The notes: generated by a model from the letters alone, not told the origin. Positions 1 to 5,494 are shown, numbered from the stretch's first letter. The stretch: DNA of 6,228 nucleotides from GCA-002722245 sp038154685 (GCA_038154685.1 JAYPYW010000114.1:1-6228); one strand, 5' to 3'. Translations and numbers: made by a program.

Positions 1-23
1 GCCACCTATTGGGTGGCTTTTTT
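1..23 (+). terminator. Rho-independent terminator of a gene left of the window
   Basis: A perfect 6-bp stem GCCACC (1-6) / GGTGGC (12-17) closes a 5-nt loop and is followed directly by six T (18-23). This is a textbook intrinsic terminator reading rightward. No plus-strand gene lies before it in the window, so it must end a transcript coming from the left. The hairpin may extend further left, out of view. Confidence 0.8.
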
Positions 24-93
24 ATTGTTACTTGGAAATTTTTCTCCCTCAGATCTCTCAGATTCCTCAGAGTTTTTTATGCGAATGGTTTTA

Positions 94-227
94 AGTGTTA
101 TGTCATTACGAGGAGGTACGACGTGGTAGTCTCTTTATTTAGAATTCTGTGGAGCATACCGTTGTTTTTCCGAAAGCTCTTTAGCTTTCTCCTCTAAATA
201 TTATTTCTCCTCGCAATGACGGTCACT
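94..227. repeat. GTCATTGCGAGG-family palindromic repeat, copy 1
   Basis: The arms GTCATTACGAGGAG (102-115) and, reversed, GTCATTGCGAGGAG (207-220) match at 13 of 14 positions. Short AGTG/CACT matches extend them outward (94-97 and 224-227). The left arm continues through GGTACGACGTGG to about 133, and this longer stretch matches the right arm of copy 2 near 4266-4298 closely. The right arm here lacks that extension, so this copy is asymmetric or eroded. A clean 7-bp hairpin (GAAAGCT 172-178 / AGCTTTC 183-189) lies between the arms. The repeat sits inside the larger 42-346 inverted repeat. Confidence 0.75.
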
Positions 228-265
228 TGTTAATTTAGGTTTTGATAATTTACTACTTTTCTGAA

Positions 266-308
266 CCTAATATGTCCTTCCTTCCTATTCAAGAAGGATG
301 AAATTAGG
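266..308. repeat. Imperfect hairpin inside the 42-346 element
   Basis: CCTAAT (266-271) pairs with ATTAGG (303-308), and ATCC-type pairing continues between GTCCTTC (274-280) and GAAGGAT (293-299), leaving a pyrimidine-rich loop near 281-292. There is no T-run on either side in the right place, so it is not a terminator. It is best read as part of the internal structure of the repeat element. Confidence 0.4.
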
Positions 309-363
309 ATGTGAACTTTGAGGAATCTGAGAGATCTGAGGGCGAATAACTAAGTCTAACACA

Positions 364-411
364 CCTACGAGAACCGTGGGATCCGCGCCTGCCAGACGGG
401 AGACAGGGGCG
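364..411. repeat. Two adjacent GC-rich hairpins
   Basis: First hairpin: CCTACG (364-369) pairs with CGTGGG (375-380), including one G-T pair, over a 5-nt loop. Second hairpin: CGCGCCTG (384-391) pairs with CAGGGGCG (404-411) with one mismatch and a 12-nt loop. The stretch is much richer in GC than its surroundings. It lies immediately beyond the A-run of the next terminator. It probably is another degraded intergenic palindrome; no function is apparent. Confidence 0.45.
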
Positions 412-439
412 AAAAAAAAGGCAGACCCCAAGGTCTGCC
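412..439 (-). terminator. Intrinsic terminator of the hexosaminidase gene
   Basis: On the minus strand an 8-bp perfect stem (GGCAGACC 432-439 / GGTCTGCC 420-427 read in reverse) with a 4-nt loop is followed by eight T (A-run 412-419 on the plus strand). It begins about 24 nt past the stop codon of the GH20 gene, which it must serve. The strength of the stem and T-run makes this a confident call. Confidence 0.92.
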
Positions 440-463
440 CAGCAAAATCAGCTTTAGTTTAAT

Positions 464-2299
464 CTAAAGACGTTTAATTAAATCTTTTCTGTGAATTTGT
501 AATGATCTACCAATTCCTTTACCGTTTAGGAAGGTTTGTGTTCTCAAACTTAAATCTCCGGCAGGGATCTCAAACGGCCCATTATATTCAACTCCAAATT
601 CAACAGGGTAGGTATTGTCAATAGAATAGTAAATCTTAGTTCCAGGAACGTGGTTCTTTAATTCGCACATCAATTTTTCACCTTCTTTATAAACTCTAAT
701 AATTGGATCCAAAACAGCTTTACTAATGTTTTTGTTTTGAGCTGCGAATCTATCAAAGTGAACTAAAGTTTTATTAGCGAAGTTATCCCAGTTTTTCTTT
801 TCTTTAGGACTCCATAGTGTTTCCGAAACAGATAAACCTCTTGGGTAAGTCATGTAGTAAGCAAATGGAAGTGTTGGAACTACTTCAGTCCACAAATTGG
901 CCTGTCCTCCTAAAATCAAATTAGGGTCAATACTGTCTGGAACTGGCTCGAATAAGTAAGTTTTCTCTAAACTTAAATCCGCGTAAATTGGATTTTCAAC
1001 ACTTTTATCTCCTTGTGTATAATCTAAGTAAACATAAGTAGTAGGTGACATTACAACCTTGTTTCCTTGTTTTGCAGCTTTAATTCCACCTTTCATTCCC
1101 TGCCAACTCATAACAGCTGCGTCTTTATTTAAATGACCTTCTGTGATCTCGTCCCATCCAATCATCTTCTTTCCTTTCGATTTGATGATCTTTTGCACCC
1201 TATTTACAAAATAAGCTTGTAAATCATGCATGTCCTTCAGCTTTTTCTTTTTCATGAATTTGCTGATTTCTTCGCTCGATTCCCAGTATCCTTTATAACA
1301 CTCATCTCCTCCCATATGAATGTAATCACCTGGGAAAAGAGCAGCTATTTCACCATATATCTTATCTAATGTTTTGTAAACATTTTCATCAGCAGGGTTT
1401 AACATGTTTTCGGTGTACATTTTGAAGCTTCCGTCTCCAAACCATTCAGCAAACTTATGTCCAACAGATACTTGAACTTTTTCTTTTTTAGTAGAAAGTT
1501 CTGGGTAGGCAGCTAATAAAGCCATACTGTGACCAGGAACATCAATTTCAGGAACTATAGTTATGTTTCGTTCAGCAGCGAATTTTATTACATCCTTTAT
1601 TTGCTCTTGAGTGTAAAAACCACCATAAGTTTTAGGTTCCTCAGCAGTAGGAGCAGGACGCTTATCTCCAAACCTTCCAGCTCTTTCTCCTCTCCATGCA
1701 CCAACTTCTGTTAGTTTTGGTAAAGATTTAATTTCAATTCTCCATCCTTCATCGTCAGTTAAATGCCAGTGAAAAGTATTGAACTTGTATTCCGACATTT
1801 TATTGATGTATTGCTTTACTTCATCAACAGTGAAGAAATGGCGACTTACATCAAGCATTAAACCTCTCCAGCCAAACCTTGGTTCATCGTTGATTTTACA
1901 AAATTGTATGTCGGTTGAACTATTCGTTGTTTTAGCAGGTAATAATTGCTTTAAGGTTTGAAGTCCATTGTGAAAACCACCAAAAGCGCTTGCTTTTATT
2001 GCAATACCTTCTTTGCTAACCTGAAGACTATATCCTTCCTTGTTTTTTATAGTTGCATCATTAATTAAGTTGATAACTGTACCGTTATTAACTGAAAGGC
2101 CAGAATTTAAAAGAAACTCATTGAATATTGCCTTTGAAAAGCCAACTTCTTTGATTTTAGAATTATCAGAGAATTTAAAACCTTGAACTTGAAGCTTTCC
2201 TTCAGCTTCATTGTAAGTCGCAGGTTCTGGGATAATGTTATGCCCGGCATGTGAAGCCAAACTTAATAAGCAAAGTGTAATAGCGAATAGTTTTCTCAT
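464..2299 (-). CDS. Secreted GH20 beta-N-acetylhexosaminidase
   Basis: A glycoside hydrolase family 20 enzyme expected to release terminal GlcNAc or GalNAc from chitooligosaccharides or glycans. Family knowledge: substrate-assisted catalysis by an Asp-Glu pair, here D332-E333 in HMGGDE (328-333). Other hallmarks are substrate-binding R153 in DVSRH, the HWHLTDDEGWR strand (177-187), VPEIDVPGH (249-257), and active-site tryptophans at about 382, 399 and 470. Order: signal peptide (1-18, probable cut SHA|GH, Sec type I, no lipobox), GH20b-like N domain (about 20-140), catalytic barrel (about 141-500), and a small beta-rich C-terminal domain (about 530-611, with the YYSIDNTYP motif seen in chitobiase/Fn3-like tails). 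At 611 aa it is full length and intact. It is exported, to the periplasm or cell surface. It stands alone: no SusC/SusD, sulfatase or sugar transporter lies beside it, so the in vivo glycan cannot be told. It has its own promoter and terminator. Confidence 0.96.
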   Translation of the reverse strand: MRKLFAITLCLLSLASHAGHNIIPEPATYNEAEGKLQVQGFKFSDNSKIKEVGFSKAIFNEFLLNSGLSVNNGTVINLINDATIKNKEGYSLQVSKEGIAIKASAFGGFHNGLQTLKQLLPAKTTNSSTDIQFCKINDEPRFGWRGLMLDVSRHFFTVDEVKQYINKMSEYKFNTFHWHLTDDEGWRIEIKSLPKLTEVGAWRGERAGRFGDKRPAPTAEEPKTYGGFYTQEQIKDVIKFAAERNITIVPEIDVPGHSMALLAAYPELSTKKEKVQVSVGHKFAEWFGDGSFKMYTENMLNPADENVYKTLDKIYGEIAALFPGDYIHMGGDECYKGYWESSEEISKFMKKKKLKDMHDLQAYFVNRVQKIIKSKGKKMIGWDEITEGHLNKDAAVMSWQGMKGGIKAAKQGNKVVMSPTTYVYLDYTQGDKSVENPIYADLSLEKTYLFEPVPDSIDPNLILGGQANLWTEVVPTLPFAYYMTYPRGLSVSETLWSPKEKKNWDNFANKTLVHFDRFAAQNKNISKAVLDPIIRVYKEGEKLMCELKNHVPGTKIYYSIDNTYPVEFGVEYNGPFEIPAGDLSLRTQTFLNGKGIGRSLQIHRKDLIKRL

Positions 2300-2335
2300 A
2301 GTAACTGTTTTGATGATGTTAATTTACAGTGCTTA

Positions 2336-2369
2336 AAAGCTTACACCAAAAAAACGTACAAGACAAAAA
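2336..2369 (-). promoter_or_regulatory. Putative Bacteroidota-type promoter of the hexosaminidase gene
   Basis: Read on the minus strand, TTTTTG (2364-2369) is followed after exactly 20 nt by TAAGCTTT (2336-2343). This resembles the phylum's -33 TTTG / -7 TAnnTTTG pattern with normal spacing. It would put the transcription start near 2330 and give a leader of about 30 nt before the ATG at 2299. The -7 element lacks the final G and has C for the first T of TTTG, so the call is moderate. Confidence 0.5.
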
Positions 2370-2394
2370 GAAGACAGTTGTTTAAAGTGTTGTT

Positions 2395-2799
2395 TTATAA
2401 GTCTTTAAATCGGATCATTAAAAAGAAAACACCAAAAGCAATTTGAAAACCAACAGGGAAAAATAGGTTTTCATCAGCGTATAATTCCTCAAATTGCCAG
2501 CTTAGGTAATCCGAAGGGTCGTTTGGATTGTAAATAACCGAAACTCCTTCCGGTTCGGGAATTTCATAAGGCTCCAATTCTATTGGGACGTTATATTGCC
2601 GACCATCAATGGAATAAATATATGTGTAAGAAAAGCCATGGAAATTGTTTACGTATTTAATTGGGTAGGCAGTAGCAGTTTCTCCAAAAACAAACAGATC
2701 CCAATGTTTGGTTATAGGAGTAAGCCATCCCAAAATAAGGAGGGAAATAAAATACCACCACTGAGCGTAATAAGGTCGTTTGTTTTTTACTACCTTCAT
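2395..2799 (-). CDS. Small two-helix membrane protein, DUF3592-like
   Basis: No enzyme function is recognisable. From the chosen start (ATG 2797-2799) the protein has 134 aa: a short basic N-terminus (MKVVKNKR), a hydrophobic helix (WWYFISLLILGWL), a soluble middle and a C-terminal hydrophobic helix (FFPVGFQIAFGVFFLMI) ending in RFKDL. The middle has FSYTYIYSIDGRQYN followed by a VIYNPNDPSDY stretch, which resembles DUF3592 proteins (a strand-rich domain between two helices). The frame is open further upstream to an ATG at 2871, but that would overlap the divergent pseudouridine synthase gene by 21 nt and add a non-hydrophobic extension. A middle option at 2850 shares the CATATG with that gene. 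The 2799 start gives a conventional topology and leaves room for promoters. A 95-nt gap and the downstream promoter suggest it is transcribed separately from the hexosaminidase gene, though read-through is possible. Confidence 0.75.
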   Translation of the reverse strand: MKVVKNKRPYYAQWWYFISLLILGWLTPITKHWDLFVFGETATAYPIKYVNNFHGFSYTYIYSIDGRQYNVPIELEPYEIPEPEGVSVIYNPNDPSDYLSWQFEELYADENLFFPVGFQIAFGVFFLMIRFKDL

Positions 2800-2850
2800 C
2801 AACGGATAAATATACCTGTTTTTTATCTTCGATAGGGTGATTGCCTGCAT
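2800..2850. promoter_or_regulatory. Divergent promoter region
   Basis: This 51-nt gap separates the outward-facing membrane-protein and pseudouridine synthase genes. Plus strand: TATCTTCG (2824-2831) is one base from TAnnTTTG and lies 19 nt before the ATG at 2851. Minus strand: TATATTTA (2807-2814) is one base from the same consensus, 7 nt before the start at 2799. I see no convincing -33 TTG for either, so both are tentative. Confidence 0.3.
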
Positions 2851-3738
2851 ATGTATAAATTGAAATCCCAAAAAGTTAAAACGTTACACGAAAAGCAAAG
2901 GATAGAGGCTTTTTGCAGAGGTTTGTTTCCTGAATTGCCTTCCAATAAGAGCGTGAAAAAGGCAGTTTCAAAAGGGACAATTAGGGTTAATGGGGGAAAC
3001 GTCACTTCGGCATATTTTGTAAACGAAGGAGATGAAGTTGAATTGTGGGATTTGGAAGAGAAAGCACCACAGTCTTATGAAATGGAAATTGATGTGGTTT
3101 ATGAAGATGACGATTTAGCTGTTGTGTTTAAACCTGCTGGACTGGTTACTTCTGGAAACCTTTTCCGAACACTTGAAAATGCTATTCAAGGTACGTTAAA
3201 ACCATGTGCAAATAATCCTTTAAAATGGCCGAAGCCTGTTCATAGATTGGATGGCCCAACGAGCGGATTAGTAATAATAGCTAAATCTGTTTCTGCCAGA
3301 ATTGAGTTAGGGAAAATGTTGGAGAGAAAGGAATTAACCAAAAAGTATTGCGCAATTTTAGCAGGAAAGTATCAAGGAGATTTTTTTATTGAAACGCCAA
3401 TTGACGGGAAATCAGCACAATCAAAAATTGAAGTTTTAGAGGTTAAAGAAAGTTTAAATAATGGTTTTATATCAAAGGTGATGTTGGAGCCTGTCACTGG
3501 TCGAACGCATCAATTAAGAATCCATACGGCTCAGGCGGGCTATCCAATTATTGGCGATAAAGAATACGGAGAAAAAGGAAATACGCTTTTGCATAAAGGA
3601 TTGTTTTTGTGTGCGGTTGAATTGAGTTTCAAACATCCAATTTCGGGAGAGGATGTTAATGTAAAAATTGATGCTCCTCAAAAGTTTGATAAGTTGATGG
3701 AGCGTGAGTACGAACGATATTTGAAATACAATGAATAA
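2851..3738 (+). CDS. RluA-family RNA pseudouridine synthase with S4 domain
   Basis: Isomerises specific uridines to pseudouridine in rRNA or tRNA in the cytoplasm. Residues about 15-66 form an S4-like RNA-binding domain (SNKSVKKAVSKGTIRVNG, then NEGDEVEL). The catalytic domain starts near 80 with VYEDDDLAVVFKPAG. The catalytic aspartate is D134 in HRLDGPTSGL (131-140); RluA proteins usually have HRLDRxTSG, so Gly-Pro after the Asp is a variant. The PVTGRTHQLRIH motif (214-225) and GDKEYG (235-240) complete the family set. Length (295 aa) is slightly short for RluD-type enzymes but nothing is missing. The target uridine cannot be assigned, so no symbol is given. The start is fixed: the only upstream in-frame codons before a stop (2833-2835) contain no usable ATG. 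The 3' end overlaps the next gene by 8 nt, indicating one operon with coupled translation. Confidence 0.93.
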   Translation: MYKLKSQKVKTLHEKQRIEAFCRGLFPELPSNKSVKKAVSKGTIRVNGGNVTSAYFVNEGDEVELWDLEEKAPQSYEMEIDVVYEDDDLAVVFKPAGLVTSGNLFRTLENAIQGTLKPCANNPLKWPKPVHRLDGPTSGLVIIAKSVSARIELGKMLERKELTKKYCAILAGKYQGDFFIETPIDGKSAQSKIEVLEVKESLNNGFISKVMLEPVTGRTHQLRIHTAQAGYPIIGDKEYGEKGNTLLHKGLFLCAVELSFKHPISGEDVNVKIDAPQKFDKLMEREYERYLKYNE

Positions 3739-4084
3739 GCTAGAAGAATATTATTTTAAACAAGAAGAACCTTTCAAGAGCTTGTTCTTTGCATTACGAG
3801 ATATTGTCCTTTCATGGGATGATCAGATTACAGAGTGTTTGAAGTATGGGTCGCCTTGTTATTTGTATCGCGGTAAAATAATGTGCTATCATTTCAAAGA
3901 TAAAAGTGGCCAAGCTTATGTATTATTTAATTATGGCAAGCAGTTAAATCATCCTCTCCTAGATTTTAAAGGACGGAAATCCATGCAAAGTGTTGATGTT
4001 TTTCTGGATAAAGACATTCCCTTCGAAGGCTTGACGGAGATTTTCCAACAGTCAAAGGCTTATATTGATGACTTGCTTTCTTGA
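3731..4084 (+). CDS. DUF1801 domain protein
   Basis: A 117-aa cytoplasmic protein of the DUF1801 (YdhG/YdeI-like) family, whose small alpha-beta fold has been likened to frataxin-type proteins; its biochemical role is not established. The recognisable core is ECLKYGSPCYLYRGKIMCYHF-like at residues 35-55, preceded by an amphipathic N-terminal helix (LEEYYFKQEEPFKSLFFALRD) and followed by the strand YVLFNYG (63-69) and a C-terminal helix (GLTEIFQQSKAYIDD). No signal peptide or membrane segment is present. The ATG lies inside the stop region of the pseudouridine synthase gene (ATGAATAA overlap), so the two are probably co-translated; the functional meaning of the pairing is unknown. No convincing terminator follows: an AT-only 7-bp stem at 4091-4109 is too weak. 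Confidence 0.85.
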   Translation: MNKLEEYYFKQEEPFKSLFFALRDIVLSWDDQITECLKYGSPCYLYRGKIMCYHFKDKSGQAYVLFNYGKQLNHPLLDFKGRKSMQSVDVFLDKDIPFEGLTEIFQQSKAYIDDLLS

Positions 4085-4110
4085 TGTTTCTTATTTTATT
4101 GAAAAATAAT

Positions 4111-4139
4111 CCCGCAGATATCGCGGATATCGCTGATTT
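4111..4139. repeat. Nine-nucleotide-periodic triple repeat (single arm)
   Basis: After CC (4111-4112) come three 9-nt units: CGCAGATAT (4113-4121), CGCGGATAT (4122-4130) and CGCTGATTT (4131-4139). The same architecture, with CTCAGA units, forms the arms of the 42-346 element: the first 11 bases (CCCGCAGATAT here, CCCTCAGATCT at 46-56) match at 9 positions. Within this copy, GATATC (4117-4122) and GATATC (4126-4131) can form a 6-bp stem over a 3-nt loop. No inverted partner is seen downstream. Confidence 0.65.
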
Positions 4140-4187
4140 TAATTGAAATTATAAGTAAGCCGCATCCGTCATTGCGAGGAGGTACGA

Positions 4188-4197
4188 NNNNNNNNNN
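4188..4197. other. Assembly gap (10 N)
   Basis: Ten undetermined bases lie inside the left arm of a long inverted repeat. A length of exactly 10 may be a placeholder, not a measured size. By comparison with the right arm and with copy 1, the missing bases should begin CGTGGCAATC or similar. Multi-copy repeats and strong hairpins commonly break short-read assemblies, so the sequence may be longer than shown. Confidence 0.95.
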
Positions 4198-4240
4198 AGC
4201 AGTTACCCCGTGAAATATTTTTAATACTATTAAGAAATAT

Positions 4241-4264
4241 ATAAAAAAAATTATAAAAAAAATT
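4241..4264. repeat. Tandem 12-mer duplication with A8 tracts
   Basis: ATAAAAAAAATT occurs twice back to back (4241-4252 and 4253-4264) in the centre of palindromic copy 2. Homopolymer slippage or intrinsic bending are possible consequences; it has no coding role. Confidence 0.8.
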
Positions 4265-4331
4265 AGAGATTGCCACGTCGTACCTTCTCGCAATGACGAG
4301 TACTTTAAATCCCAAAATAGAGCAATTCTAA

Positions 4332-4372
4332 TTGATTAATTGAGGAGTTGATTAATCGATTAATTACTTTCG
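4332..4372 (+). promoter_or_regulatory. Putative promoter/operator of the WD40 gene
   Basis: TACTTTCG (4365-4372) is one base from the -7 consensus TAnnTTTG and ends only 4 nt before the GTG start; a TTG at 4340-4342 lies 22 nt upstream. Three GATTAAT copies (4334-4340, 4350-4356, 4358-4364) and a perfect 14-bp palindrome ATTAATCGATTAAT (4351-4364) occupy the spacer, as an operator might. If the -7 call is right the transcript would be leaderless or nearly so. AT-rich chance similarity cannot be excluded. Confidence 0.4.
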
Positions 4373-4376
4373 CACT

Positions 4377-5282
4377 GTGTACACTTTAAAAAAGAAATAC
4401 AAAAAGCACAGCGGTTCATTATACGCTGTTACTTTTTCTGAAAAGCATAACTTACTTTTCACAGGAGGGGCCGATAAGATTGTGGCAACTTGGGATTTAG
4501 AGAAGGATGAAAACACACCTTTCAGTATTAAAACCGATTCGGCTGTTTTAAACCTTCAGTTACTCAATAACGACAAGCATTTATTTATTGGTTTGTTCAA
4601 CGGTAACTTTCATATCATCGATTTAGAGTCCAAGCAAGAAGTGAAATTTTTCCCTTACCATAAATCGGGTGTTTTTAGTTCGTGTTATTTAGCTGATAAA
4701 GATTTATTGTTTGTTGGAGCAGGAGATGGAACGTTATCCATTTGGGATACAAAGAAATTCGAATTATTAAAGAACTATAAAATATCAGAAGGAAAGATAA
4801 GAGCTATTCAATTCTTCGACTCCGCTCAGGATGACGAACGAGGTGTGTTTATAGGTAATTCTGAAGGGCAAGTTTTTAAGATTAATTTAAGTGACATTGG
4901 TACAGCTGAATTGTTCTCAACCCTAGAACATGCCATTTATTGTTTTGATTATTTACCATCTAAAGACTCCTTATTAATCGGAGACAAAAACGCTCATTTA
5001 ACCGCGTTAAATATCGCTAGTAAAAAGCAAGTACTTAGTGTTGCTGGTCATAACTGGCCTATTTACGGAATAGCTTGGTTAAACGAATCGGAATTCGCAA
5101 CGTGTAGCCGAGATAAAATTGTAAAAGTTTGGGATGCTCAAACGTTTGAAGTAAAACAGCGATTATGTTTTCCCGAGTATAAAGGGCATTTAAATTCAAT
5201 CAATAATTTGGTAGCTATCCCTTCAAAAAATGCACTAGTTTCCATTGGGGATGATAAGCAAATTTGTGTTTGGGGGAAATAA
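4377..5282 (+). CDS. Seven-bladed WD40-repeat beta-propeller protein
   Basis: A 301-aa cytoplasmic protein made wholly of WD40 repeats, expected to act as a protein-binding scaffold; partners are unknown. Blades end near WD39-40 (VATWD), 81-82 (HIID), 123-124 (SIWD), about 169 (FKIN), about 212 (TALN), 252-253 (VKVWD) and 298-299 (ICVWG); blades begin with GH-like turns (for example GHNWPIYGIAW 224-234 and GHLNS 270-274). Seven blades is the classical closed number. No signal peptide, membrane helix or extra domain is present. The start is GTG at 4377: the frame is closed by a stop at 4353-4355 and the protein contains no internal methionine, so no ATG alternative exists. Residues 147-153 (FDSAQDD, in the blade 4 loop) are encoded by an intergenic-type repeat arm lying in frame, a sign of insertion without loss of the frame. 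It stands alone between two repeat clusters. Confidence 0.88.
   Translation: MYTLKKKYKKHSGSLYAVTFSEKHNLLFTGGADKIVATWDLEKDENTPFSIKTDSAVLNLQLLNNDKHLFIGLFNGNFHIIDLESKQEVKFFPYHKSGVFSSCYLADKDLLFVGAGDGTLSIWDTKKFELLKNYKISEGKIRAIQFFDSAQDDERGVFIGNSEGQVFKINLSDIGTAELFSTLEHAIYCFDYLPSKDSLLIGDKNAHLTALNIASKKQVLSVAGHNWPIYGIAWLNESEFATCSRDKIVKVWDAQTFEVKQRLCFPEYKGHLNSINNLVAIPSKNALVSIGDDKQICVWGK
4814..4836. repeat. Palindromic-repeat arm embedded in the WD40 coding sequence
   Basis: This 23-nt stretch, read on the minus strand, begins CGTCATCCTGAGCGGAG and ends TCGAAG. I recognise it as the arm of a very common Bacteroidota intergenic repeat. It resembles the right arm of the palindrome at 5290-5387 (CGTCATTCAGAGCGCAG read in reverse; about 19 of 24 positions agree, with one gap). 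It encodes residues 147-153 in frame and is richer in GC than the surrounding gene. Only one arm is present; no partner is found within the gene. Confidence 0.7.
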
Positions 5283-5289
5283 GCACAAA

Positions 5290-5387
5290 CGTCATCCAGA
5301 AGAATGTTACCATTAAAGGACCTTAAGCTCTATCAAAAGCATAATTTAGTGTTAAACTAGAGGTTCTTAGCTGCGCTCTGAATGACG
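5290..5387. repeat. Diverged GTCATCC-family palindromic repeat
   Basis: CGTCATCCAGA (5290-5300) is inverted as TCTGAATGACG (5377-5387), 10 of 11 matching. Inner parts also correspond loosely: AAGGACCTTAAG on the left against AAGAACCTCTAG on the right when reversed. The right arm continues as AGCGCAGCT, typical of this repeat family, while the left arm is eroded. It begins 7 nt after the WD40 stop codon and might act as a transcription-end or mRNA-stabilising structure, but there is no T-run. Confidence 0.65.
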
Positions 5388-5494
5388 GGTTTATTTGGCT
5401 GGACTTGCACAAAATTTGACATAAATAAGTCCGTCCCTTTAAGTTGCAAACTTCAAGAAATAGGAGACTTATAGAGAGGGAGGATTTACCTTTT

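Larger units (their letters stand above)
42..346. repeat. Nested inverted-repeat element, possibly MITE-like, with 33-nt outer arms
   Basis: Positions 42-74 and 314-346 are inverted copies matching at 31 of 33 positions, with a perfect 23-nt core (46-68 against 320-342). Each arm is itself three 9-nt units: CTCAGATCT (48-56), CTCAGATTC (57-65) and CTCAGAGTT (66-74). Inside sit a second palindromic repeat (101-221) and an imperfect hairpin (266-308). No transposase and no credible reading frame is present. The arms could be the ends of a small non-autonomous mobile element, or two copies of one repeat that landed in opposite orientation. I see no clear target-site duplication. Confidence 0.7.
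4167..4298. repeat. GTCATTGCGAGG-family palindromic repeat, copy 2, with gap
   Basis: The left arm CGTCATTGCGAGGAGGTACG (from 4167) and the right arm ending at 4298 are inverted copies matching at 20 of the 21 readable positions. The right arm goes on inward (GAGATTGCCACGTCG from 4266) and closely resembles the extended left arm of copy 1 (101-133). Ten N at 4188-4197 fall exactly where the left arm should continue. The AT-rich centre holds a 12-nt tandem duplication. It is non-coding: reading frames crossing it are artefacts. Confidence 0.85.

Noticed and set aside
9..197. 62-codon plus-strand reading frame
   Set aside because: It starts inside a terminator hairpin and runs through inverted repeats; the peptide is low-complexity Phe/Leu/Arg and has no family resemblance.
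42..346. CRISPR array or classical insertion sequence
   Set aside because: Units are tandem 9-mers without spacers, the outer arms are inverted not direct, and no transposase or cas gene is present.
1529..1961. Two short plus-strand reading frames antisense to the hexosaminidase gene
   Set aside because: They lie wholly opposite conserved GH20 catalytic sequence, and their Ser/Phe-rich composition is what antisense reading produces.
464..2299. Polysaccharide utilisation locus around the hexosaminidase
   Set aside because: No SusC/SusD pair, regulator, sulfatase or second glycosidase lies next to it within the window.
2596..3005. Short frames opposite the DUF3592-like gene and opposite the 5' end of the pseudouridine synthase gene
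   Set aside because: Both overlap better supported genes on the other strand and show no recognisable motifs.
4091..4109. Hairpin TTATTTT / AAAATAA after the DUF1801 gene as a terminator
   Set aside because: The stem is A-T only and no T-run follows; it is too weak to call.
4096..4293. 65-codon minus-strand frame
   Set aside because: It crosses the N gap and both arms of a palindromic repeat, so it is an artefact of repeat sequence.
5401..5432. GGACTT / AAGTCC inverted repeat after the WD40 gene
   Set aside because: A 6-bp stem with a 20-nt loop and no T-run is expected by chance in DNA of this composition.
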